Positions 1 to 9,700 of a stretch of 64,000 nt of DNA are shown piece by piece. The stretch comes from Arenibacter latericius DSM 15913. GTDB lineage: Bacteria; Bacteroidota; Bacteroidia; Flavobacteriales; Flavobacteriaceae. Made by a program: the position numbers and the translations under genes. The DNA lies in assembly GCF_000424985.1 (NCBI RefSeq), contig NZ_AUKX01000004.1:1-64000 (forward strand). The letters are read 5' to 3'. The notes beneath the pieces are model-generated. The model made no database searches. It saw only the letters and a list, made by a program, of their open reading frames with translations, and was not told where the DNA came from. Numbering within the stretch: the stretch's first letter is position 1; the number at the start of each line of letters is the position of its first letter.

Positions 1-207
1 CGCATTGTTAATTGCTTATTGTTTACTGTTAATTGTTTAAAGGTTTGTACCAAACAAATCTAACTACTCAATACTTTGTACTTAATACTACAATAACTGA
101 CGACTGTTCACTTTTTACTGAACACTGTTTTCTGAAACGCATTGTTAATTGCTTATTGTTTACTGTTAATTGTTTAAAGGTTTGTATCAAACAAATCTAA
201 CTACTCA
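1..207. repeat. Imperfect direct repeat, two ~70-bp copies
   Basis: Bases 1-70 recur at 138-207 with one mismatch (C at 50, T at 187). The copies are 137 bp apart. Between them lies a dyad at 105-110/119-124 (TGTTCA / TGAACA, 8-nt loop). The sequence is very AT-rich, with reiterated TTGTTAATTG-like and ACTCAATACT-like words. The 17-bp string at 59-75 recurs exactly at 62872-62888, beside the four-helix-bundle gene. No gene is visible here. This may be the edge of an element that continues upstream of the window. Confidence 0.8.
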
Positions 208-234
208 CTACTTAATACTTTGTACTACAAAAAC

Positions 235-618
235 TTACACCACCTGTTTATTAAAAATAACCTCCAATTCTTTCTCGGGATCGTGGCAAAGGCCGGTATG
301 TGTTTGGGAGGTTTGTATAATAGTACTCCTGGAAGCCGCCAACCAACGGAAGCGATCTGTTAGTTCCAATTCTCCAATAGCCCCCGAGGAAGGTGCTCCT
401 TCACATATTAATTTCCAAGCCCCTAAATACTCATTCAGATAATCCAAATCCAAATCAGCAGAAAAAACCGCTAATTTCTTTGGATCAATATGAAACTTTA
501 CACCTAAAAATTTTTTCGATTTAGAAAAAAGCAACACTCCTACATTAAAGAATTCCCCACGTTCTACCTTGGGGACAATTCTAATAATGGCATATTCATA
601 TTTTACTCTATCTTGCAT
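235..618 (-). CDS. DUF3037 family protein
   Basis: A 127-residue soluble protein with no signal peptide. It matches the DUF3037 family by its N-terminal pattern (KYEYAIIRIVPKVERGEFFN, then GVLLF) and by the central Asp-rich helix with a following GPxxSGxIGxL-like stretch, seen here as GAPSSGAIGEL. The family has no established biochemical role. It overlaps the 3' end of the upstream HipA-like gene by 11 bp on the same strand, so the two are probably translationally coupled. DUF3037 genes are commonly found beside HipA-like kinase genes, so a shared function is likely. Whether it is a substrate, adaptor or antidote for the kinase cannot be told from sequence. The family call is fairly firm; the function is unknown. 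Confidence 0.8.
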   Translation of the reverse strand: MQDRVKYEYAIIRIVPKVERGEFFNVGVLLFSKSKKFLGVKFHIDPKKLAVFSADLDLDYLNEYLGAWKLICEGAPSSGAIGELELTDRFRWLAASRSTIIQTSQTHTGLCHDPEKELEVIFNKQVV

Positions 619-1387
619 CTTCAGCTTCTTTTACCAATGAATTAATCATTGAAAGTTTAGCATTCATATACTCCATATATGCTGCTCTCATTTCGTTGGG
701 AGTCATAGTGTCCGATTCGCTGGTTAACCATTCCTCTGGGATTAACGCAATTACCTCAGCCAGTTTGTCTTGATTTAGTTTAACTTTAATTTCCTCTGCG
801 GCCTCTGTTAAATTATGGGCCCGCTCTAAAAGCACATGGTCTTTTACTAGGGGAAAAGTCCGGGAAAGATGATTTTTCCAATTTTCCCAGTTATGGTGAA
901 AATAAAAACTAGCACCGTTATCTATTACCCACAATTCCTTATTCCAGTTTAATAGATTGGTATTTTTTGCTGTACGGTCAATATTACTAATAATACTATC
1001 TAGGAGGACCACCTTGGAGGCGGTCATAGAATCTACGGTGGAAACTAAAGGATCATAGGAAATTGCACTAGACAAAAAATGCAATCCCAGATTAAGGCCT
1101 ACACTAAATTTTAGTAAATCCTGAATTTCTTCGTCCGGTTCCGTTTTACTAAAGGTGTCATCTAAATTCATAAACACCAATTCTGGTACTTTTAGTCCGA
1201 TAGCCCGTGCAAATTCCCCACCGATTAGTTCAGAAATCAACGCTTTTTTCCCTTGTCCGGCGCCCCTAAATTTTAAGACATAAAGAAATTCATCATCGGC
1301 CTTAACGATAGCAGGTAAGGAGCCTCCTTCCCGTAGTGGTTTTATATACTGAACCACATTTACCGTTCTAATATCAATCTTATTCAT
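608..1387 (-). CDS. HipA-like family kinase
   Basis: About 259 residues from the preferred ATG at 1387. An in-frame ATG at 1426 would add 13 residues that look like untranslated leader. The protein has the kinase landmarks of the HipA-like fold: a VLKF lysine near residue 39, a catalytic loop NIDRTAKNTN (Asp137, Arg138, Asn142) and a metal-binding IDNG (Asp156). It is much shorter than classical HipA toxins (about 440 residues) and lacks their N-terminal subdomain, which fits the short HipA-like group. No HipB-type helix-turn-helix partner is present. The partner here is the overlapping downstream DUF3037 gene. HipA-fold proteins phosphorylate protein targets such as a tRNA synthetase. The target here is unknown, and a toxin, defence or signalling role is inference. 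Confidence 0.8.
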   Translation of the reverse strand: MNKIDIRTVNVVQYIKPLREGGSLPAIVKADDEFLYVLKFRGAGQGKKALISELIGGEFARAIGLKVPELVFMNLDDTFSKTEPDEEIQDLLKFSVGLNLGLHFLSSAISYDPLVSTVDSMTASKVVLLDSIISNIDRTAKNTNLLNWNKELWVIDNGASFYFHHNWENWKNHLSRTFPLVKDHVLLERAHNLTEAAEEIKVKLNQDKLAEVIALIPEEWLTSESDTMTPNEMRAAYMEYMNAKLSMINSLVKEAEDAR

Positions 1388-1503
1388 GACGGCTAATATA
1401 GAAAAAGTAAACGACCTAAAATTCAAATTGTACGCCGACTGTACTAATAAATTACTAAGTAAATGAAGGTGTGATTATGTTCTTTGTTCCACGGCTTAAA
1501 AGC

Positions 1504-1601
1504 GCGTGGCAATTCACGCGTGGCAATTCACGCGTGGCAATTCACACTTGGTAATTCACCCGTGGCACTTCACACGCGGCTATTCACGCGTGGTAATTCA
1601 C
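1504..1601. repeat. 14-bp tandem repeat, seven units
   Basis: Seven contiguous 14-bp units with consensus GCGTGGCAATTCAC. Units 1-3 (1504-1545) are identical. Units 4-6 diverge at two to four positions each, and unit 7 (1588-1601) has one change. A 14-bp period is not a multiple of three, which argues against coding. The array is GC-richer than its surroundings and lies between the divergent HipA-like and TonB receptor genes. Confidence 0.9.
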
Positions 1602-1718
1602 CATTAAGATTTTAAATCATCACTCTATGGTTAATACTTAGTCGAAAACAGATGGGAATAGATTTCCTGATCCGCCAAGGACCAATTGGAAAATCAGTAT
1701 TTCTACCTTTTGCTTAGA

Positions 1719-1800
1719 TGAAGTCATCCGAACCCTTTTTAGGGAGGTTCACCTACCGGGGTAGGTTTACATGGCGGAGGCATGCGTAGTCGAAGGGTGC
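1719..1800 (+). repeat. Interspersed palindromic repeat, copy 1
   Basis: A roughly 82-bp element that begins near TGAAGTCATCCG and ends with GCGTAGTCGAAGGGTGC. A similar copy in the same orientation lies at 4475-4557. The two bracket the TonB receptor gene. The GTAGTCGAAGG end resembles short palindromic repeats that are scattered in many Bacteroidota genomes. Confidence 0.75.
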
Positions 1801-1955
1801 TAAAAATGGAAGCATAAGATTTTTAAAACCCAACTATAAACCAATTCATTTCCCGTGTAAACTTCCTTGATTTATATAATAGTTAAAGCATTTATTACAA
1901 AGTGTTTGCAACCTACAAATTCGTATATTACACCTGCTATAGGAACAATAAACTC

Positions 1956-4331
1956 ATGAAATACTCCACGCTCCAACTACTATTCCTTATATTATTATAC
2001 TCTCCCATATCCAATGCTCAAGAAAAGCTCATTACTATTACCGGAAAGGTGGTAGAAGAAACAGGCGGACAACCTATTGCCTTTGCTACGGTAATGGTTG
2101 CGGATGTTGATACTAAAAAGCCGATATCAGGAACTACCACAGCAGATGATGGTAGTTTTGAGTTAAAGACCGACGCCAATAATTTTTATATAGAGGTTAG
2201 CTTTCTGGGGTTTCAAAATCAATCTTTTGCCAAACCTATCAGTAGCACACCCATCATAGATTTAGGGACTGTAGCTCTAAAAGAAAATGCGGAACAACTG
2301 CGGGAGGTAGTAGTACAAGGGGAAATATCCCGGACCGAATTTAAATTAGATAAGCGTGTTTTTAATGTGGGGAAAGACCTGAGTACTACAGGGGCCAGTG
2401 CCCTGGAAGTGCTGAACAATGTGCCTTCGGTAAATGTAAATATAGAAGGTCAGGTGAGTTTACGTGGGAGTCAGGGTGTACAAATTCTAATCAACGGGAA
2501 ACCCTCCATTATCGCTAGTGAGCAAGGGAATGCCTTGGGGACTATTACTGCCGATATGATAGATAGAATAGAGGTAATTACCAATCCGTCTGCAAAGTAT
2601 GATGCAGAGGGGACTTCAGGGATTATTAATATTGTTATTAAAAAGGAGGAGCGGAAGGGGCTAAATGGTTCTATTTCTGTAAATACAGGTGCTCCCAATA
2701 CGCATAGCGTTGGAGTAAGCCTAAACAGGCGTACCGAGAAATTTAACCTTTTTAGTCAGCTAGGAGTCGGAATTCGGGAATTACCCAATGATATAGAGAC
2801 CAGAAATGTAGATCTGGTGAATAATCAGACAATCCGTAGTAGTGGGATAGAATACCGAAACGAAACCTATTATAATATAGTTTTGGGAACGGATTATCAT
2901 ATTAATGAAACCAATGTACTTACCCTATCAGGAAATTTTGCCATGGAAATAGAGGAGCAACCTTCTTCCACAACCTTTGCGGCCATTAATTCTGGGGGAG
3001 AGGCTAGTGCGGAATGGGAACGAAATGAGGTTACTGATGCTAAAAACCCCAAGTTGCAATATGAGTTGCAGTATAAAAAAGATTTTAAAGGGGATGAGGA
3101 GCATACCTTGCTGTTTAGTGCCTTGGGAAACTTTTTCGGTAAAGACCAGTCGTCCGAATTTATAAATACTACTATTTCTGGAGATAATAATGATGCCACC
3201 CAGCAAACGCGAACGGATTTTAAGGAAGCGGTATTCACCTATAAATTGGATTATACCAATCCCTTTACAGAGCAATGGACCTTGGAAACCGGGGCGCAAT
3301 ATGTGCTGAATGATGTGAGCAATGATTATGAGGTGAATAACCTAGTTGATGGAGCGTTTGAAAACGATCCAGGGCTGACAAATATTTTTGAATACAATCA
3401 GAAAGTATTGGGACTCTATTGTACTGGCTCTTATGAAGGGGAGAAATGGGGGATAAAAGCAGGGATACGATTAGAGCATACCAATCTGAGCACTTTATTG
3501 GCTACTTCGGGGGAAGCTAATGATCAGGATTATACCAATTTTTTCCCTAGTGTACATACCTCCTATAAGTTTAGCGATAGGATATCCTTACAAGCGGGAT
3601 ATTCCAAACGTATCTACAGGCCTAGGCTATGGGATTTAAATCCCTTTTTTAATATTCGGAACAATTTTAGCATCCGGCAAGGGAATCCTGATCTCTTACC
3701 GGAATTTACAGATTCTTATGAGATCACTAGTATTTATATTTTAGGGAAGACCTCTTTAAACCTTGGTGTCTATAGAAGGTATACTACCGATGTTATAGAG
3801 CGTGTGTCTACCTTCCAAAATAATGTAAGTACGTATAGACCAGAAAACATTGGAACCAATCAATCTAATGGGATCGAGTTTAACACCAAGTATAGTCCCG
3901 TAAAATGGTTTACCCTTACGGGGGATTTTAATTATAGTCAGTTTAAACGGGAAGGAATTTTTGATACTACGGTATTCGATTTTAGCGGGGACCAATGGTC
4001 GGCCAAATTAATGACCAAATATAAATTACCGTTGGATATTGACCTGGAGATAACGGGTAATTATCAATCGAGTTACCAAACCGTTCAGAGTACTATTAGC
4101 GATAACTTGTATATGGACTTAGGACTTAGGAAAAGTTTATTTAAAGGCAAGGCGGTCCTCAGCTTGAGTGTAAGGGATTTGTTTGAATCGAGAATTGATG
4201 AGAGTCAGATTGCTCAGGCGGATTTTGAAATTTATAATACACGACAAAGAGGCCGATTTGTATCCTTCGGCTTCAGTTACGGTTTTGGGAAAGGCGAAGC
4301 CATGGAATACTCTGGCCAAAGAAGACGGTAA
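1956..4331 (+). CDS. TonB-dependent outer-membrane receptor (carboxypeptidase-regulatory-like N-terminus)
   Basis: A 791-residue outer-membrane transporter of the group with a C-terminal outer-membrane beta-barrel domain. The signal peptide is residues 1-21, with likely cleavage after SNA. A carboxypeptidase-regulatory-like beta-sandwich follows at about 27-105 (ITGKVVEETGGQPIAFATV), then a plug domain at about 120-225 containing ALEVLNNVPSV and VSLRG. The remainder is a barrel ending in aromatic-rich strands. An upstream in-frame ATG at 1902 would add 18 residues ahead of a perfect signal peptide, so 1956 is preferred; a weak AGGA lies 11 bp before it. It has no SusD partner and no STN domain. 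These receptors take up iron complexes, peptides or oligosaccharides; the ligand cannot be inferred. Confidence 0.85.
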   Translation: MKYSTLQLLFLILLYSPISNAQEKLITITGKVVEETGGQPIAFATVMVADVDTKKPISGTTTADDGSFELKTDANNFYIEVSFLGFQNQSFAKPISSTPIIDLGTVALKENAEQLREVVVQGEISRTEFKLDKRVFNVGKDLSTTGASALEVLNNVPSVNVNIEGQVSLRGSQGVQILINGKPSIIASEQGNALGTITADMIDRIEVITNPSAKYDAEGTSGIINIVIKKEERKGLNGSISVNTGAPNTHSVGVSLNRRTEKFNLFSQLGVGIRELPNDIETRNVDLVNNQTIRSSGIEYRNETYYNIVLGTDYHINETNVLTLSGNFAMEIEEQPSSTTFAAINSGGEASAEWERNEVTDAKNPKLQYELQYKKDFKGDEEHTLLFSALGNFFGKDQSSEFINTTISGDNNDATQQTRTDFKEAVFTYKLDYTNPFTEQWTLETGAQYVLNDVSNDYEVNNLVDGAFENDPGLTNIFEYNQKVLGLYCTGSYEGEKWGIKAGIRLEHTNLSTLLATSGEANDQDYTNFFPSVHTSYKFSDRISLQAGYSKRIYRPRLWDLNPFFNIRNNFSIRQGNPDLLPEFTDSYEITSIYILGKTSLNLGVYRRYTTDVIERVSTFQNNVSTYRPENIGTNQSNGIEFNTKYSPVKWFTLTGDFNYSQFKREGIFDTTVFDFSGDQWSAKLMTKYKLPLDIDLEITGNYQSSYQTVQSTISDNLYMDLGLRKSLFKGKAVLSLSVRDLFESRIDESQIAQADFEIYNTRQRGRFVSFGFSYGFGKGEAMEYSGQRRR

Positions 4332-4710
4332 TACAACAATAGCTTTAAGAGAAATGGAGCGGTATTTTTAAAGGCAATACTAAGCTGAAATCCAATGCAG
4401 TAAGCATGTTGTTTTGTGTTACTGATCCTCAAAAGGACCGATTAAATAATCAGGATTTCTACATTTAATTATAATGAAATCATCCGGACCCTTTTTATGG
4501 AGGTTTACCTACCGGAGGTATGTTTACCTCCCGAAGGGAGGCGTAGTCGAAGGGGCACAACCCCAGCTGAACCACATTCTATAGTTTACTACTGCAGTTA
4601 GATGTAGTCGTAGGGAAAAAATCCCATCCGTGACTTTGGCCTAATCAAAATGAAAAAATCATGCAAACTTAACATCAACACAAAAAAAATTCATCAATTA
4701 TTATTGAACC
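4332..4710. other. Convergent intergenic stretch
   Basis: This gap lies between the 3' ends of the TonB receptor and the ECF sigma gene. It holds copy 2 of the interspersed repeat (4475-4557). The rest is AT-rich and shows no gene and no convincing terminator. Confidence 0.6.
4475..4557 (+). repeat. Interspersed palindromic repeat, copy 2
   Basis: This copy aligns along its length with 1719-1800 in the same orientation. It contains the internal hairpin CCTCCC-GAA-GGGAGG and ends with GGCGTAGTCGAAGGGGC. With copy 1 it brackets the TonB receptor gene as direct repeats. Confidence 0.75.
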
Positions 4711-5295
4711 TTACCCTCTAGAATTCTTTCCGAAAACGATTACAAAAACCATATCGTACTTTGTACTTACTCTTCCTCTAAGGATGTGAAAGGCCTTGGT
4801 GATTTGTGCTTCCACCGTTTTTATAGAAACATTGAGGTATTTAGAAATTTCTGTATTGGTAAGTCCCTCTTGCTTACTGAGGATAAAGACTTGTTGACAT
4901 TTAGGGGGTAGGCGTTTTATTTCCTTAAATATTTCTTTGGTGATGTGTTCATAGGAAGAGTCGTCTTGAACAAGCACCGCCTTCTCTAAACTATTATAAT
5001 ACTTTTGCTCCAATACCCTATTGGATCTTTTCTTCTTGTACTGGTTTATAAATTCATTGTAAACAGCTCGGTACAAAAAGTTATTTAAAGAGGTATGTAT
5101 ATCTAGCTTTTTTCGCTTTTCCCAAGTCTTTATAAATACGTTTTGTACAATGTCCTGAGACTGTGCATGGTCGCGAGTTAGGCTAAGAGCATATCCGTAC
5201 AGTCTTTGGCTATATAAGTCTATTAAGGAGTCATAAGCAGTTTCTTCTCCAATTTTAAGCCGATGAACAAGAAAATTATTGTCATCATTTTTCAT
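4711..5295 (-). CDS. ECF RNA polymerase sigma-70 factor (FecI-like)
   Basis: A 194-residue extracytoplasmic-function sigma factor. Region 2 spans about residues 20-85 (YSQRLYGYALSLTRDHAQSQ, then DIVQNVFIKTWEKR). Region 4 spans about 125-175 (LPPKCQQVFILSKQEGLTN, then TEISKYLNVSIKTVEAQITK). The spacing and lack of region 3 are typical of ECF factors. It is divergent from the FecR gene, with about 117 bp between starts. That arrangement and the STN-bearing SusC downstream point to a FecI/FecR-type surface-signalling module. The likely target is the promoter upstream of susC. The C-terminal tail (about residues 176-194) is hydrophobic and not conserved-looking. Confidence 0.92.
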   Translation of the reverse strand: MKNDDNNFLVHRLKIGEETAYDSLIDLYSQRLYGYALSLTRDHAQSQDIVQNVFIKTWEKRKKLDIHTSLNNFLYRAVYNEFINQYKKKRSNRVLEQKYYNSLEKAVLVQDDSSYEHITKEIFKEIKRLPPKCQQVFILSKQEGLTNTEISKYLNVSIKTVEAQITKAFHILRGRVSTKYDMVFVIVFGKNSRG

Positions 5296-5412
5296 GTTAA
5301 ATAATTGGTTTAATAAAAGTGGTTGGTGTTATTAGCTGTGAATATAAAAAATAATTGGATAAAAAGTTAGGGTAATCTGATTTTGCATTGTCTATACCTA
5401 AAAAGACTAACT

Positions 5413-6561
5413 ATGCTCCGGCCAGAGGTAGAACAGTTAATTGTTAAATTTTTATTGAACACCGCTACTGCAGCGGAGCTTGATGAACTTTCAGATTGGA
5501 TCCTATTAGAAGGGAATCAAGAGGTATTTGATGCCTATGTACAATCGCATCTTGAAATTATTACCGCCCTGAATCGCCCAAATATTGGTAGCATAAAAAA
5601 GAAGCTAGCTCATAAAATAAAAAGAGATAAAAAGAAGCGTTTTTTTAAAAGCATTACCCAATATGCCGCAATAGCATTGTTACTTCTCTCGCTTGGGTAC
5701 CTGATACAGTTAAAATTTTTTGCAAAACCTGATGCTAATAACCTTCAGAACAAACAGAACCAAATTACCATTACCCTGAGTAACGGAGCAGTGGAAACGC
5801 TAACTGCACTAGAAGAAAATACGGTTATGGAGGTTGATGGAAGTATAATAGGAGCACTAGAGAATTCTAAATTAGTATATACTGGTACGGCAAATACCGA
5901 AGACTTGGTGTACAATACTTTACAAATTCCCTATGGCAAACAGTTTCAGCTAGTGCTTTCTGATGGGACTCAGGTATTTTTAAATTCGGGTACGTCTTTA
6001 AAGTATCCCGTTGCCTTTGTAAAAGGAAAAGAGCGTACCGTTTACTTAACAGGGGAAGCTTATTTTGATGTTATGGAGGATAAAGAACATCCTTTTGTTG
6101 TCCACGCTAATGAAATGGAAATAGAAGTATTGGGAACGGAATTCAACGTTTCCCATTACCCAGAAAATGATCACATACAAACCGTTTTAATAGAGGGGGC
6201 CGTAGCGCTTCAAATTAATGGAGATGCAACTTCCGAAATAGCTACTACAAGATTGGAACCCGGTACTAAGGGAGAATGGTATAAAAAGGAGAGTGAAATA
6301 TCGGTAGAAAAAGTAGATACAAGAATCTATACCGCATGGAAACATGGTAGGTTAGTATTTAGAAATACAGCATTTAGTAAAATCCGTCAGGCTTTAGAGC
6401 GACATTATAATGTGGCTATTACCAATAATAATCAAGAATTAGACGAGCAAGTGTTCGATGCCACTTTTGATATTGAGACCATAGACCAGGTGCTAGAATC
6501 GTTTAGTAAAAGCTATACCATTGATTATAGTATAGAAAATAACGAAGTAAGAATTCAATAA
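5413..6561 (+). CDS. FecR-family anti-sigma factor
   Basis: A 382-residue inner-membrane anti-sigma factor. The start at 5413 (MLRPEVEQL) is preferred over an in-frame ATG at 5383, because the extra ten residues are atypical. The cytoplasmic N-terminal domain (residues 1-78) should bind the ECF factor. A single transmembrane helix lies at about 80-102. The periplasmic FecR domain starts at about 175 (YGKQFQLVLSDGTQVFLNSG), and a DUF4974-like C-terminal domain spans about 310-382 (AFSKIRQALERHYNV). This C-terminal domain is the part expected to contact the STN domain of the cognate SusC. It sits between the divergent sigma gene and susC in the same direction as susC, with a 153-bp gap that probably holds the sigma-dependent promoter. 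Confidence 0.92.
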   Translation: MLRPEVEQLIVKFLLNTATAAELDELSDWILLEGNQEVFDAYVQSHLEIITALNRPNIGSIKKKLAHKIKRDKKKRFFKSITQYAAIALLLLSLGYLIQLKFFAKPDANNLQNKQNQITITLSNGAVETLTALEENTVMEVDGSIIGALENSKLVYTGTANTEDLVYNTLQIPYGKQFQLVLSDGTQVFLNSGTSLKYPVAFVKGKERTVYLTGEAYFDVMEDKEHPFVVHANEMEIEVLGTEFNVSHYPENDHIQTVLIEGAVALQINGDATSEIATTRLEPGTKGEWYKKESEISVEKVDTRIYTAWKHGRLVFRNTAFSKIRQALERHYNVAITNNNQELDEQVFDATFDIETIDQVLESFSKSYTIDYSIENNEVRIQ

Positions 6562-6635
6562 TTGTTTAACCCTAAACCCTATCCGAATGAAATAAACTAT
6601 TTAACCTATTAGTAATCAGATTGTTTTGAAAACCT

Positions 6636-6667
6636 AAATTGGATTGTTAGAGTACTACATCCAATTT
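6636..6667. promoter_or_regulatory. 9-bp dyad in the susC leader
   Basis: A perfect inverted repeat, AAATTGGAT at 6636-6644 and ATCCAATTT at 6659-6667, separated by 14 nt. It lies 48 bp before the susC ATG in the fecR-susC gap. No T-run follows, so a terminator is unlikely. An operator or a leader-RNA stem is possible. It could also be fortuitous in AT-rich DNA. Confidence 0.4.
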
Positions 6668-6714
6668 CACAAAAATAATTTAACCGAATAAAAACCAGTT
6701 AACACTTCTAGATT

Positions 6715-9700
6715 ATGAAAAACCATTTTAAACTTAAGGGTGCTTTGCGCCACCCTTTTAAACGAAGCCTGAAAATGCGACTCACCTTTTTGCTGACCAT
6801 CGTTTCTTTATTTCAGCTTCAGGCAAACACCTATCCACAGAACAAGGAAATCTCCTTGGACCTGGCCAATGCAACTGTAGAAACGGTAATCCAGGAAATT
6901 GAAGCCGTTTCGGAATTTAAGTTTCTATTGAATAGGAAGGATGTAGACCTCAATAGAAAAGTTTCTATAAAAGCAAATAAAGAAAAAATTGCTACTATTT
7001 TATCGGAACTTTTTAATAATACCGATGTAGCTTATCAGGTATTGAACAAACAGATTATCTTGAGCAGGTTGGAACAAAAGGCCCTTCCCAAGAGTACTGC
7101 TGGTAAAAATGATGCTACCATCAAACCCCTGCAATTTACCGTTTCTGGAACCATTTCCGATCAAACTAATATGCCCCTACCTGGAGCTAATATTGTAGAG
7201 AAAGGAACCGTTAATGGGGTTACCGCTGATTTTGATGGGAACTTCTCCTTGGAAGTAGCTAGTGAAAATGCCGTTTTGGTGATTTCCTATATCGGCTTTG
7301 CTACCAAAGAGGTTGCCGTAAACGGACAAACTACCATTAATGTACAATTGGAAGAAAGTGCTTCCGGATTAGATGAGGTGGTGATTGTAGGTTACGGAAC
7401 CCAGTCCAGAAAAAAAATTACTGGGGCAATTAGTACCATTCCTACCGAACAACTTGCTCAGCGTCCCGTTACCAATACCGCAAATGCTTTGCAGGGGGAG
7501 GTTCCTGGACTTACCATTTTTAACTCGGGTGGAGCACCAGGGGTAGAAGATGTTAAAATCCGAATTAGAGGGGTAGGTACTCTTAACAATGCCAATCCGC
7601 TAGTTCTAGTAGATGGTATTGAGCAGGCACTAGGTACTGTTGAGCCACAGAATATAGAGTCTATTTCCGTATTAAAAGATGCTGCTTCTGCCGCTATTTA
7701 CGGATCTAGGGCAGCTAACGGGGTTATTCTAGTAACTACAAAACGTGGTGCTTCTACCGGGACTACCATGTCTTACAATACTTTAATAGGGGTGCAGCAC
7801 CCTAGTTTTTTTCCAGAAAAACCGAGTGATGAGGCCTGGATGAGATTAGAAAATGATGCACAGGTAAATGCCGGTGGTTCTCCTACTTTTTCTGAGGAGT
7901 ATATCTCTAATGTGGTTGCAGGAACAAATCCGTTAGAATTTCCATGGGCAAATTGGGAAGAGGGAATCTTTAGAAATGGAGCCCTGATGAATCAACATGG
8001 TTTTTCTATATCTAGCGGTGGCGAGATAGGGAAAATTTTTACCTCCTTAAACTATAGCGATACCGATGGTATTATTAAAAACTTCAATAATAAAAGGACT
8101 AGCGTAGTAGTGAATGCAGATTTATATGCAAATGATAAGCTTACTTTTAAAGTTGGACTTACCTACCGTAACGGGAACTTCTCTGGACCGGGGCATGCTA
8201 TAAATTCCTCTGGTATTGCAGGACAACAGATTGTACAGGCACTTTTGCATATGAACAGAAATGTGGTGATGGAGTATCCAGATGGTACCTACGACCTAAT
8301 TTCCGGACAATGGAATGCCGCGGCTATGGCCAATGAAGGGGAAACTGAAAGAATTTCTAATGATGTAGTAGCACAAGGAGGCTTTGATTATAAGTTTTCG
8401 GATGCGCTTACCCTAAAAGGAAACGTAACCTTTAAAAACAATCACCAAGGGACTTCTACCTTTATGAATAGCCTAGCAGGGATGAAAAACTATGTAACTG
8501 GTGAGCCTGTTACCGTATCTGGGTGGTTTGCTACTAATAGCTTAACAGAAAGGAATATTGCTGAAAGAGAATTGAGTCAGCGGTTATTTCTAGATTATGA
8601 GAAAACATTTGGTAATCATGACCTTGGGGCTCTTATAGGGTACGAGGAGATTCACAACAAGCTTAAAAACGTAGCCGCTAAAAGAGAAGGTTTCTTTAAT
8701 AATGACCTTCGTGATTTAAGCGCTGGTGGGGTAGATAACCAGAGTATAAGCGGATATAGGGAAGAGTGGAGACTTCGTTCCTTTTTTGGGCGAGTAAATT
8801 ATTCCTTTGACGATCGGTTTTTACTACAAGCGAATTTAAGGATAGATGGTTCTTCTAGATTTGGAGACGGTAACAGATATGGGTATTTCCCTTCTGTTTC
8901 TGGAGGTTGGAATATTTCTAATGAGTCTTTTATGGAAAACCTTTCTGACGGTTCTGTTCTAAGTGATCTTAAATTAAGAGCATCTTGGGGACAATTGGGG
9001 AACCAGAATATTGGACTTCATAAGTTTAGAAATACCTATAACCTAAATCAAGGGTATCAGTTTGGTGGGAATGTAGTTTCTGGATCTGCTATTACTCAGG
9101 CAGGGAATTCTAATATCACCTGGGAAACCACTACCATTACCAACTTTGGTCTAGATGCTTCTTTTATGAATAATAGACTTTCTTTTGTAGGAGAGTATTT
9201 TAGAAAATATACTGATGATATTCTACTGCAATTGCCTATCTCTAGTACCATTGGAGTAGGAGCACCAGTACAAAACGCAGCAGCGGTTTCCAATAATGGA
9301 TATGAGCTTAGTTTAACCTACCACAGTCCGTTTAAAGATGATGATGGATTTAACTATACCGTTGGGGTTAATTTCTCTGATGTAATTAATAAGATTGAAG
9401 ACTTAAAGGGAGCCGGACCTTATTTTAACGATGCCTTTACCGTATGGCAAGAGGGATATTCTATTAACGCACTTAGAGGATTAGATTCTCCAGGACTTTA
9501 TCGTACGCAGGCCGACTTAGATAAGTACCCTGCAAAATTGAGTTCTAATGCAGGAATTGGTAGTATCATATACAAAGATGTAAATGGCGACGGTGTTATT
9601 TCTCAATCTTTAGCTCCAGGAGGAGATCAGGTTATAATTGGAAATGAAGATCCGCGATACGAGTTCGGTTTAAGATTCAATGCCTCTTATAAAGGTTTTG

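Larger units (their letters stand above)
1427..1901. other. Intergenic stretch with tandem repeat and interspersed repeat
   Basis: No gene was found in these bases. They hold a seven-copy 14-bp tandem array (1504-1601) and one copy of an interspersed repeat (1719-1800), both listed separately. The remainder is AT-rich and should contain the divergent promoters of the HipA-like gene and of the TonB receptor. Confidence 0.7.

Noticed and set aside
1504-1601. CRISPR array
   Set aside because: The units are contiguous 14-bp repeats with no spacers, and no cas gene is present.
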